Assembly (NCBI GenBank): GCA_030629475.1
Contig: DAOVOU010000004.1
Coordinates: 1-18,413 of the forward strand
Source of the DNA: Desulfobacterales bacterium
Lineage (GTDB): Bacteria; Desulfobacterota; Desulfobacteria; Desulfobacterales; C00003060
Direction of reading: 5' to 3'
DNA: 18,413 bases
Part shown: in pieces, positions 1 to 6,971 of the stretch
How the letters are laid out: the number at the start of each line of letters is the position of its first letter
Numbering within the stretch: position 1 is the stretch's first letter
Made by a program: the position numbers and the translations under genes
Notes under the pieces: model-generated
What the model was told of the DNA's origin: nothing
The model's input: the letters and a program-made list of their open reading frames with translations, nothing else
Database searches by the model: none

Positions 1-26
1 GATCCAAACACAGAAGTTATACGTTT

Positions 27-1382
27 TTGACCACTATTCCACTATTCCAACATTCCATTATTCCATGTGAAAGGCACAAACTGGCTGCCACTAAAAGCTT
101 TGTACTTTCAATGACTTGTACAATTTCCGAGACGTTAATTATTACCGGGTACGGGGATATGGGCCTGGCCGTCCGATCCCTTCAACTTGATGCGTCCGAT
201 TTTATCACCAAACCTGTTGGGAGCGAGGCTCTATCAGTTGCTTTAAGACGGGCCAAGGAAAGGCTGGATATAAGAAGGATGCTCAAGGAATACACCGATA
301 ATCTGGAGGTTATGGTCAAGGCGGCTACAGAGGAGTTGAGGAAGGCCCACGACTTTCAAAAAAACCTCATCCAAAGTTCTATTGACGGGATCATCGCTGC
401 GGACAAAGGTGGGACTATTGTGGTCTTCAATCGAGGGAGTGAGGATTTGCTGGGCTATACAGCAGATGAAGTTGTCGGGAACATGCATATGGACAGCATA
501 TACCCTCCTGGCGTTGGTGAAACGATCAATGAAACACTCAACTCCGAAGCCTATGGAGGCAAGAATAGACTTGTCAACTATGAGAATGTGCTCATCTCAA
601 AAGGTGGGGAAGAAATCCCTGTGCGCATATCAGGAGCTACCCTTTTTGAAGACGGTGCGGCTACAGGAGTTGTGTGCTTTTTCCAGAATTTGCGGGAAAT
701 CAAACGTCTGCAAAGAGAATTGATACAAAGCGCAAGGTTGTCCGCTATTGGGCAGGCGGTCGCCGGCATGGCCCATTATACCAAGAATATCTTGAACGGG
801 CTGCAGGGTGGTGTTTACATCGTCAATACAAGCTTAAAGAAGAATAAGCCACATCTTTTATCCAAAGGCTGGAGCATAGTGGAAAACAATGTTGGCAAAA
901 TTTCTGATTTGGTCATGAATATGCTCATTTATTCCAAAGAACGTGAACCCGATTACCAAGAGTGTTCGCCCAATGATATCGCCAAAGAAGTCTATGACCT
1001 TATGTATGAGACCCTTGAAGCCAGGTCGGCCAAGTTATACGATCTTATGAAGAAAAAATCTAAGGTCAAACTATTCAAAGATTTTGATTTGTCTATAAAT
1101 GAATGTTACCTTGACCCAACCGGGCTCCACCGCTGTCTCCTTAATTTGGTCACCAATGCCATTGATGCCTGCACCCTGGAGCCCGATAAGGACAAGGATT
1201 TCTCAGTCGTCATAAAGACCCGCAAGGAAAACGATGGTATCAGGTTCGATATTGTGGACAATGGTGTGGGCATGACCAAGGAAGTTCAGGAAAAGCTCTT
1301 TGAAAAGTTCAAATACGATAGCCCCAGCGGGACAAAAGGAAACCCCAGATGCATAGCCCAGAGGATTCCGAAAACAACGTGA
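27..1382 (+). CDS. Receiver-PAS histidine kinase remnant, truncated at both ends (probable pseudogene)
   Basis: An open frame of 451 codons encodes the back half of a receiver domain (about residues 37-75, with the T/K signature around IITGYGD and FITKP), a helical linker, a PAS domain (about 110-225), a dimerisation helix with phospho-acceptor His250 in the unusual form AHYTKN, and an ATPase domain with an N box (VTNAID, about 375) and G1 box (DNGVGM, 411-416). After residue 428 homology stops: the expected F-S-T-K-G and GTGLGL box and the last ~50 residues are missing. The intact relative encoded at 16204-17376 has the same AHYxKN kinase core and shows what is lost: the first ~77 residues of the receiver and the ATP-lid end. 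The first ~36 codons are read from intergenic repeat sequence, so the ATG is not a credible start. A faint trace (IAQRI followed out of frame by ENN) suggests decay through deletion plus frameshift. Seen: the missing boxes. Inferred: loss of kinase activity. Confidence 0.75.
   Translation: MTTIPLFQHSIIPCERHKLAATKSFVLSMTCTISETLIITGYGDMGLAVRSLQLDASDFITKPVGSEALSVALRRAKERLDIRRMLKEYTDNLEVMVKAATEELRKAHDFQKNLIQSSIDGIIAADKGGTIVVFNRGSEDLLGYTADEVVGNMHMDSIYPPGVGETINETLNSEAYGGKNRLVNYENVLISKGGEEIPVRISGATLFEDGAATGVVCFFQNLREIKRLQRELIQSARLSAIGQAVAGMAHYTKNILNGLQGGVYIVNTSLKKNKPHLLSKGWSIVENNVGKISDLVMNMLIYSKEREPDYQECSPNDIAKEVYDLMYETLEARSAKLYDLMKKKSKVKLFKDFDLSINECYLDPTGLHRCLLNLVTNAIDACTLEPDKDKDFSVVIKTRKENDGIRFDIVDNGVGMTKEVQEKLFEKFKYDSPSGTKGNPRCIAQRIPKTT
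33..141. repeat. Partial composite intergenic repeat abutting the kinase remnant
   Basis: The right arm (four 8-bp units of ACTATTCC/ATTATTCC type, about 33-66) is followed by a spacer and the 42-bp unit in a 41-bp form (101-141, ending GACGTTAATTA). The left arm and hairpin would lie before the window. The unit ends where receiver homology of the kinase remnant begins, so the first codons of that open frame are repeat DNA. Confidence 0.75.
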
Positions 1383-1405
1383 AAAATGGAAAGGAGGGAG
1401 CTATC

Positions 1406-1789
1406 ATGGGAAAGAAGATCCTCATCGTGGATGACGAACTCGAACAAATAGACTTTGCGTCGACTGTATTGGCAGAAAGCGGTTACACACCTATAGGCGC
1501 TATGGATAGCAAGGAAGGGATGAAGAAGGTCAAGGCCGAAAAACCCGATCTCATTCTCCTGGACATAATGATACCCGAACGGGGTGGGATCGGAATGTAT
1601 CACGATCTGAAGCATGACCAGGAGACCAAAAACATCCCCGTTATCATTGTCACGGGAATTGCCAGAGGTGCGCATTTCGAGGACATCATGATGACACCAG
1701 GCCAGGACATCCCAGCCCCTGACGGATATATTGAAAAACCGATGAACGCAGATGCCATGCTCAAGATGGTAAGTGATTTGTTATCATAA
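1406..1789 (+). CDS. Single-domain response regulator (receiver only)
   Basis: A 127-residue stand-alone receiver with acidic pair D9/D10, phospho-acceptor D53 (LLDIMIP), T83 and K111 (YIEKP). It has no output domain, so it would act by protein contact or as a phosphate relay. The stretch between T83 and K111 is 28 residues, about six longer than in a CheY-type receiver. The ATG at 1406 is chosen because an AAGGAGGG ribosome site lies 8 bases upstream; an upstream in-frame ATG at 1349 falls inside the preceding kinase remnant and lacks such a site. It follows that remnant by 23 bases and was probably its operon partner. Its closest relative in the window is the receiver at 1884-2315, with which it shares the ESGYT.IGA.D and PDGYIEKP motifs. 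The family assignment is secure; its partner and output are unknown. Confidence 0.9.
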   Translation: MGKKILIVDDELEQIDFASTVLAESGYTPIGAMDSKEGMKKVKAEKPDLILLDIMIPERGGIGMYHDLKHDQETKNIPVIIVTGIARGAHFEDIMMTPGQDIPAPDGYIEKPMNADAMLKMVSDLLS

Positions 1790-1883
1790 GAGATGTTTTA
1801 CTTTGCCTTTTGGGCAAGGTAGCCAAGAAGATACTCTGTAGACAGTTTAACGTGCTTGTCTCAAGGTAGAGAGGTCTCAGCTT

Positions 1884-2315
1884 CTATTTTTTCAAGGCTT
1901 CCTTGACTGCCTTAATTAACTCAACGGGATCAAGCGGTTTTTCAATGTAACCGTCTGGTATCGTGTACTTTGTTAATCCCGTGGTCTCGACGAATTTTTT
2001 CTCGTCCCGTAGTGGCTGCTTGTACATAAAGTTTCTAAAATCGATGCCCGTCACCTCGGAGACCCCTGTGATCACGACGACTGGAATATTGCTCATGCTC
2101 GGGTCCCTCTTCATTTCCTGGAACATGGTAATGCCGCTTTTCTTTGGCATCATCAGGTCGAGAAATACTAGATCCGGCTTCTCCTTGCGTAAGACTTCAA
2201 GCCCCTCAACCCCGTCTTTTGCACCAATGCCTGTATACCCGCTCTCCTCCAGAACTGCACTCACAAAGGTGATAACGTCGGGCTCATCGTCCACGATTAA
2301 TATTCTCTTGGGCAT
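1884..2315 (-). CDS. Single-domain response regulator with enlarged alpha4-beta5 region
   Basis: A 143-residue receiver with D9/D10, phospho-acceptor D53 (FLDLMMP), T83 and K126. The T-to-K distance is 43 residues against about 22 in a typical receiver, so roughly 20 extra residues (about 88-118) are inserted in the alpha4-beta5 region, the face most receivers use for dimerisation or partner contact. There is no DNA-binding domain. The ATG at 2315 is preceded by AAAGGAG at good spacing; the longer frame starting at 2363 has no such signal. It is convergent with the receiver ending at 1789 and a paralogue of it. Downstream of the cyclic-nucleotide-like gene (2469-2951) on the same strand but 153 bases away, so co-transcription is possible but not shown. 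Confidence 0.88.
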   Translation of the reverse strand: MPKRILIVDDEPDVITFVSAVLEESGYTGIGAKDGVEGLEVLRKEKPDLVFLDLMMPKKSGITMFQEMKRDPSMSNIPVVVITGVSEVTGIDFRNFMYKQPLRDEKKFVETTGLTKYTIPDGYIEKPLDPVELIKAVKEALKK

Positions 2316-2468
2316 CTTTCGTCTCCTTTCGATGATAACTGCAAAAACCTCGACAATCGACAATCAACATAACGGGAGATGCCTCCCACATGTGACATCT
2401 CACACTCCGCAGGGAGGAGGCCAAACGGGGTGAGAGGTTAACAAGGGAGGCCTCCCGGATCTGGCATC

Positions 2469-2951
2469 CTACATGCCTAAGAGCCTCGTTATTTCGGGAT
2501 GCTTGATTATTACCTTGAGAAACTGAGCGGTCCGGCGTTCCAGGCGGTTATCAAGAATTCTGGACATCTTATGCATAACCAAATATCCCATGGCATGGTC
2601 ACGTTCAAGGAGGGCCAAGAACTTATCCGCGGGCATGAGAAAGATTTCGGATGGTTCAGCAGAAACAGCGTACGAGGTATGGGATGCCGCCGTAACCAGA
2701 GCAGACCAGCCAAAAGAATATCCCGGCTTTATGGCACCCAGAGAGATAATAATGGCTGGGGCGAGTTCTGCCTCAAGCAGCACCTTGCCTCTTTTTAGTG
2801 AATAGAAACGGTCGGCCCTATTGCCTGCTTCGTAAATGATCTGTCTTTCCTCAAACGACGCCTCTTGAATCATGGGAAGCAAGTTTTCAAGCATCCGGTC
2901 CGTCAAATCCTCAAACAGCACGATCCTTTTCAAGTCTTCTACAGAAACCAT
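2469..2951 (-). CDS. Cyclic-nucleotide-binding-like domain protein without DNA-binding domain
   Basis: A 160-residue protein that is essentially one Crp/cNMP-type beta-roll: an N-terminal helix (VEDLKRIVLFEDLTD), the roll with EAGNRADRFYSLKRGKV (about 41-57), a cassette region GYSFGWSAL (78-86) and a C-terminal helix. It ends without the helix-turn-helix of Crp/Fnr regulators. The phosphate-binding cassette is altered: canonical FGE-x-AL...R-A reads FGWSALVTAASHTSYA, so the glutamate that binds the ribose and the arginine that binds the cyclic phosphate are both absent. Binding of cAMP or cGMP is therefore doubtful; it may be a scaffold or bind another ligand. The start at 2951 is chosen over an upstream in-frame ATG at 3029 because GGAGAGGAG lies just ahead of it, and the extra residues would be read from repeat DNA. 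It lies 177 bases downstream of the antiporter operon on the same strand. Confidence 0.85.
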   Translation of the reverse strand: MVSVEDLKRIVLFEDLTDRMLENLLPMIQEASFEERQIIYEAGNRADRFYSLKRGKVLLEAELAPAIIISLGAIKPGYSFGWSALVTAASHTSYAVSAEPSEIFLMPADKFLALLERDHAMGYLVMHKMSRILDNRLERRTAQFLKVIIKHPEITRLLGM

Positions 2952-3075
2952 ATATATCTCCTCTCCAGGCCCGAATCGTACCTGTTCACGGGGAGCGAAA
3001 AGGCGCTCAGCGCAGAGAGCGTAGAGCACAGCGTTTTTACTCTTTGGGCTTTGACCTTTGCGCTATGCGCTTATA

Positions 3076-3119
3076 CCCATCACTCCAGTACTCCATCACT
3101 CCAAATGGCGCGAAGCGCC
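3076..3119 (-). repeat. Partial composite intergenic repeat: CTTCG hairpin plus 8-bp array
   Basis: Read on the minus strand just after the stop of the last antiporter gene, a GGCGC-TTC-GCGCC hairpin is followed by three 8-bp units of the type TGGAGTGA and then ATGGG. The same order (CTTCG hairpin, A(A/T)TTGGA start, 8-bp units, ATGGG end) is found at 5163-5215 and 14371-14422, where the unit reads TGGAATRA. The second arm and the 42-bp unit seen there are not present here. The hairpin could also help end the antiporter transcript, but there is no U tract after it. Confidence 0.7.
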
Positions 3120-3128
3120 TAACTTCTA

Positions 3129-4901
3129 TCACATCAACAGGAAAACTACTACCAGAAAAATGGTTGCTATGGCCGCAGTTATTCCAATAGGTGAGGTGCC
3201 TGTCCGCAGGGCCGCACGAACGCCGGCTTTCTTCAAGACCAGTTTTTCTCCTGTTATACCACTTATCACCCAGGCAGGCACCATGGCCAAAAGGGCAGCT
3301 CTTGTCGGACAGTCCCTGGAGACGCGGCCAAGATAACCGGCCAAACCACCCACAAAGACCCTCTCTGATGCCCTGTTTATGCCGTTCAGGGCCTTGTCCA
3401 TGATATAGTAAAAGAGGCGGCCCCCTTTGCGGTAGAACCAGTCAGTATCCAGATTAATAGCTCTCATTTCTGGTGGATAGTACCCTGAAAGGATGAGAAG
3501 ACAAAAGGCAAGGGCGCCGAACATCAGCAACTGCAATTGACCCACCACATGAGCACCCGTGTATGGCACATAATGAACCGGGTAAGGGAGGATATCATAG
3601 AGCGGCCGCGGAAATATCGCAATAGCAACACACAAAAAGGCAGCGATCCCCATAGCAAGGAGCATATTGAGAGGGGGTTCCTTTGTCCTGATACCGGAGT
3701 CATGGCCAAAGAATGTGAAGAAAGGCACCTTGATGCCCGCATGGTGAAACACACCTGCTGAGGCAAATTGCAAGACGAGCCATACAGCAACCATATTTCC
3801 ATGGGAAGCCGCACTCACAATCATCGATTTGCTCACAAAGCCGCTAAAGAGAGGAAATGCTGATATCGAAGCGGCGCCTACCATGCAAAACAGACAGGTT
3901 AGAGGCATGGTCTTATATAACCCCCCGATATCCGTGCATCTTATCTTCCCGGTCATATAAAGTACAGACCCAGTAGACATGAAAAGAAGGGCTTTATACA
4001 GGATATGACAGAAGGCATGGGAAACAGTGCCATTTATGGACAGTTGTGTCCCTATACCGATCCCGCACATCATGAATCCAACCTGGTTAATGAGGCTATA
4101 GCCGAGTACGCGTCTTATGTCATTCTCCAGAACAGCATAAAAGATGGGCATTGCAGTCATGAGGACCCCCATGTATATCAGAAGCTCGGTACCCGGAAAG
4201 GTTCTTGCCATCAGATATACCGCACTCTTTGTGGTAAGAGCACTCAAAAAGACCGCACCTGTGACGGTTGCTTCGGGATAGGCGTCCTGGAGCCATGGAT
4301 GCAGGGGTGGGATAACACCGTTTAGGGCAATGCCGATGAATATGAGCCAGGAAGCTAGCCCGCCCAATCCTATGTATGCAAACTCTATGGTGCCTGTGTT
4401 CTGTATATAGATGATTATACCTGCCAGAAGGCAGAGACCTCCGAATATGTGAACCAAAATATACCTGAACGCCGCATTTTGCGCTGCCTTTGTTCTGCGG
4501 GCCAGGATGAGGAACGTGGAGGCTACAGCCAATAATTCCCAAAAAATGTAGAGAGAGAAAAAATCTCCCGCAAAACTGACACCCACGGCGCCTCCGGCAT
4601 AAAGCAGTGCTGAAATATGTTGTAGATCATCCTTTACTTTCAGCGCAAAAAGAATCCCTATGAAGCTTATTATCGTGAATATATATCCAAAGACCATACT
4701 GAGCCTATCAACCCTGCCAAAGATGAGGTCGTAGTCCAAGAAATGGACAATCCAATATTTTCCTTCAGGCATCTTGACAAGGGTTATGAATGCAGCAACA
4801 GGCAGGAGCAACATGAATACGGATTTGAGCCTTCCCTTGATAAAAGGGACAAAAAGGGCACCGACAATAAATATTGCTGACGGGGGAATCAAGTTAGTCA
4901 T
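3129..4901 (-). CDS. Third antiporter-like (NuoL/MrpD-type) membrane subunit, Asn at the TM7 lysine position
   Basis: About 590 residues, strongly hydrophobic with many membrane segments, of the proton-pumping NuoL/M/N-MrpA/D superfamily. The TM5 glutamate is visible at E122 (IFWELLAVAS) and the TM8 lysine at K225 (ALTTKSAVY), and the helix-break region reads PPLHPWLQDAYPEATVTG. The TM7 lysine, five residues before the P-L-H turn in both other copies here, is replaced by Asn195 (ALNGVIPPLH). About 590 residues exceeds MrpD (~490) and is close to NuoL, with a soluble-looking stretch at about 475-550 and a last membrane helix at the C-terminus. The ATG at 4901 overlaps the preceding stop within ATGACTAA, so translation is probably coupled; an upstream in-frame start at 4925 lies deep in the neighbour. 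It is last in the operon. Known for the family: these subunits move H+ or Na+. Inferred: this one may supply the role of missing MrpA. Confidence 0.88.
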   Translation of the reverse strand: MTNLIPPSAIFIVGALFVPFIKGRLKSVFMLLLPVAAFITLVKMPEGKYWIVHFLDYDLIFGRVDRLSMVFGYIFTIISFIGILFALKVKDDLQHISALLYAGGAVGVSFAGDFFSLYIFWELLAVASTFLILARRTKAAQNAAFRYILVHIFGGLCLLAGIIIYIQNTGTIEFAYIGLGGLASWLIFIGIALNGVIPPLHPWLQDAYPEATVTGAVFLSALTTKSAVYLMARTFPGTELLIYMGVLMTAMPIFYAVLENDIRRVLGYSLINQVGFMMCGIGIGTQLSINGTVSHAFCHILYKALLFMSTGSVLYMTGKIRCTDIGGLYKTMPLTCLFCMVGAASISAFPLFSGFVSKSMIVSAASHGNMVAVWLVLQFASAGVFHHAGIKVPFFTFFGHDSGIRTKEPPLNMLLAMGIAAFLCVAIAIFPRPLYDILPYPVHYVPYTGAHVVGQLQLLMFGALAFCLLILSGYYPPEMRAINLDTDWFYRKGGRLFYYIMDKALNGINRASERVFVGGLAGYLGRVSRDCPTRAALLAMVPAWVISGITGEKLVLKKAGVRAALRTGTSPIGITAAIATIFLVVVFLLM

Positions 4902-5136
4902 AATAGTTTTCGTCTCTCTTAACAAATATGCGCAACAGTTTTGCTATGAAGATGAGAGCCACACAGGAGCCAAATCCGTACACTGCAAAAAAATTCGTGG
5001 CCCCTTCCCATGGAAAGTCAGCGTGCTTATGAATAAAAAAGTCAATAATAAGGAGCACGACAAGGGATATATAAAAAAAGACTAAGAATCTTTTTACGTT
5101 TTGCGGTTTGTCAAAAATCTTCAGCTCTCTTTTCAT
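4894..5136 (-). CDS. Small two-helix membrane protein of the antiporter operon
   Basis: An 80-residue protein with a basic N-terminus (MKRELKIFDKPQNVKRF), a first membrane helix (about 17-34, LVFFYISLVVLLIIDFFI), a short loop with HKHADFPWEG, a second helix (about 46-66) and a charged tail. I do not recognise a named family. A GAGGGAG ribosome site precedes the ATG, and its stop overlaps the start of the third antiporter-like gene by 8 bases, which supports it being real and working with that subunit. It is separated from the preceding 41-residue gene by about 200 bases that hold a composite repeat, so it could lie on a separate transcript, although I see no convincing promoter in that gap. 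A role in assembly or stability of the large subunit is a guess. Confidence 0.75.
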   Translation of the reverse strand: MKRELKIFDKPQNVKRFLVFFYISLVVLLIIDFFIHKHADFPWEGATNFFAVYGFGSCVALIFIAKLLRIFVKRDENYYD

Positions 5137-5162
5137 CTAAACTTGCTCCCTCTATGAACTTA

Positions 5163-5341
5163 GTTCGCTTCGCTCACAATTGGAATAATGGAACGATGGA
5201 AGGATGGAATAATGGGCCTTAGAAAATCTTGGCTTTTTTATGTCTTTTACGCTATTCCATCATTCCTTCCTCCGGCTTGCAACCAGCCAACTAAAGTGAT
5301 ATAATTTCAATAAGTTGTAGAAATTCCGAGACATTTAATTA
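5163..5341. repeat. Composite intergenic repeat (8-bp arrays in inverted arms plus 42-bp unit)
   Basis: On the plus strand: a degenerate CTTCG segment (about 5163-5177), an array starting CAATTGGAATAATGG with four 8-bp units ending ATGGG (5178-5215), about 36 bases of spacer, an inverted array of ATTCCATC type (5252-5272), a spacer, and a 42-bp unit beginning TATAATTTCAATAAG and ending TTTAATTA (5300-5341). The same order occurs at 14371-14573. The two arrays are complementary enough to form a long imperfect hairpin. The 42-bp unit runs into the stop codon of the 41-residue gene. This element fills most of the only large gap (202 bases) inside the antiporter operon. Confidence 0.8.
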
Positions 5342-5464
5342 CAAGTAAGGTTTAAGAAAAATGAATGCAAGATATAAAGCAGCTACTACCATCACTATAT
5401 GAATAACTGTCTTGTATCCTGGTACGGGCTCATGAGAAAGTACCATTTTTTCTTCTTCATCCAT
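5339..5464 (-). CDS. 41-residue single-helix membrane peptide of the antiporter operon
   Basis: A small gene below usual length cut-offs. The N-terminus is acidic and then polar (MDEEEKMVLSHEPVPGYK), followed by one membrane helix (about 19-37, from TVIHIVMV to FIFL) and the end KPYL. Support for translation: the stop of the preceding antiporter gene is only 4 bases before its ATG, and the sequence TTAGGAGGG that ends that gene provides a strong ribosome site at correct spacing. Its stop is supplied by the edge of the 42-bp repeat unit, so the original C-terminus may have been longer. I recognise no named family. The position suggests an accessory subunit of the antiporter; single-helix peptides of this kind often stabilise large membrane complexes, but that is inference. 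Confidence 0.72.
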   Translation of the reverse strand: MDEEEKMVLSHEPVPGYKTVIHIVMVVAALYLAFIFLKPYL

Positions 5465-5468
5465 TGAT

Positions 5469-6950
5469 CTACCCTCCTAATAAGCCTTCCACTGCCATAC
5501 GGGCCAATTCAAGAAAGGGCTGGGGATAAAAAAACAACACAATGGAGAGCAATGCGGTTAAGACAAGTGGCACCACGCACCATGGGGGGGCCTCTTGTAC
5601 TTTGTTTTCAAACATAGACTCTTCCGGCGTGCAGAAAAAGGCCTTATATACGATGGGCAAAAAGTATGCGGCATTTAGCAGAGAGCTTCCAAGAAGGACA
5701 AACAACATAAGCATTTGATCGGCCTCGAGCGTCCCTAATACAAGATACCATTTGCTTATAAAACCACCACAGGGAGGAAGCCCGATCACGCTCAAGGAGC
5801 CAATGAAAAAAGCAATCATGGTAACCGGCATCCTTTTCCCTATACCGACCATTTGACTGATGTACTTCTTGCCTGTGGCCACAGCGATAGCGCCTGCACA
5901 AAAAAAGAGGGTGATCTTGCCAAAGGCATGCATGGCGATGTGGGTCATGCCGCCGATCATCCCCTTGGGAGAAAGGAGTGCAATACCAAGTATAATATAT
6001 GACAGTTGACCGATGGTTGAAAACGCAAGACGTCGCTTTAGTTCATCCTGGGTAAGGGCAATGAGTGAGGCCACTATTACGGTAAACGCAGCAGCATAGC
6101 AAACCAGGGTACCAAGATGAAGATCCAGCAACAGGTTTGTTCCAAAGACCCCCGTTATCATGCGAAGGATGCTAAAGGCGCCAACCTTCACAACGGCCAC
6201 CGCATGCAACAAGGCGCTGACCGGCGTGGGCGCTACCATGGCTGCGGGAAGCCACGAATGAAAAGGCATAATAGCAACCTTAGCAAACCCGAAAACGAGC
6301 AGGATTAGAAGCACCACGATTAAGGGCTTAGACGCGGTTCCGGCCAAGAAACCCTGCTTTGCAAATTCCAGGGTGCCCGCCAGGTTGTAAGATATCAGCA
6401 TTGCCGGAAGAACAAATGCTATGGATGTACCAAGTATATAGAGGAGATACTTACGCCCAGACTTGCGCGCCTCAGGGTCCTGATGGTGAACAACCAGGGG
6501 ATAGGTGGCTAAAGAAAGCATTTCATAAAAGAGATAAAGGGTCAGCAGGTTTGCTGAAAAGGCCACACCAACGGTTGCTGAAAGGCAGATGGCAAAGTAG
6601 CAAAAATACCGGGTCTGGCTGTGTTCTTTCAGACCTCTCATATAGCCGATCGAGTATGCAGATGTGACGATCCACAGCGATGAAGAGACCAGCGCAAAGA
6701 GCATACCAAATGTATCGACCCTGAACTTGATTGCAAGCCCCGGGATGACCTCAGCGACCGTATATACGATCTCGGTCCCTTTCAGGACGGTCGGAACCAT
6801 GGATAGAACGATCAAAAACTTTACAGTTGCCGCCACAAAGGTCCAGGCTTCACGGACATTCGGCACTCTGGTGCTTGTAACCAGAATCGGAACGACCAAC
6901 AGTGAGGCCAGGACAGCCAGTAAGGGCTTTATTGACGTAATCGTTTCCAT
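5469..6950 (-). CDS. Second antiporter-like subunit (MrpD/NuoM-NuoN type)
   Basis: 493 residues, about 14 predicted membrane segments, same superfamily as MrpD and complex I NuoL/M/N. Conserved charges are intact: TM5 Glu143 (FYEMLSLATYPLV), TM7 Lys224 (FGFAKVAIMPFHSWL) and TM8 Lys255 (AVAVVKVGAF), with a further HAFGK motif about residue 343. The discontinuous-helix segment reads MPFHSWLPAAMVAPTPVSALLH. It is distinct from the mrpD at 6972-8468, being a paralogue and not a duplicate. The ATG at 6950 follows AAGGA at short spacing and starts 21 bases after the mrpD stop. Downstream, its last codons hold the ribosome site of the 41-residue gene. Predicted role: one of the ion-translocating half-channels of a Mrp/Mbh-like complex in the cytoplasmic membrane. 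Whether it moves H+ or Na+ cannot be told from sequence. Confidence 0.9.
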   Translation of the reverse strand: METITSIKPLLAVLASLLVVPILVTSTRVPNVREAWTFVAATVKFLIVLSMVPTVLKGTEIVYTVAEVIPGLAIKFRVDTFGMLFALVSSSLWIVTSAYSIGYMRGLKEHSQTRYFCYFAICLSATVGVAFSANLLTLYLFYEMLSLATYPLVVHHQDPEARKSGRKYLLYILGTSIAFVLPAMLISYNLAGTLEFAKQGFLAGTASKPLIVVLLILLVFGFAKVAIMPFHSWLPAAMVAPTPVSALLHAVAVVKVGAFSILRMITGVFGTNLLLDLHLGTLVCYAAAFTVIVASLIALTQDELKRRLAFSTIGQLSYIILGIALLSPKGMIGGMTHIAMHAFGKITLFFCAGAIAVATGKKYISQMVGIGKRMPVTMIAFFIGSLSVIGLPPCGGFISKWYLVLGTLEADQMLMLFVLLGSSLLNAAYFLPIVYKAFFCTPEESMFENKVQEAPPWCVVPLVLTALLSIVLFFYPQPFLELARMAVEGLLGG

Positions 6951-6971
6951 ATGATCCTTATTCCATCTCCG

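Noticed and set aside
1..5. GATCC at the first base as a cloning junction
   Set aside because: Suggestive of a restriction-cut library insert but a five-base match proves nothing.
1349..1405. Upstream start for the receiver at 1406
   Set aside because: There is no ribosome site at 1349, the codons lie within the kinase remnant, and an ideal AAGGAGGG precedes 1406.
1803..1819. TTGCC-TTTTG-GGCAA as a terminator between convergent receivers
   Set aside because: The stem is 5 bp and no T tract follows, so it is too weak to call.
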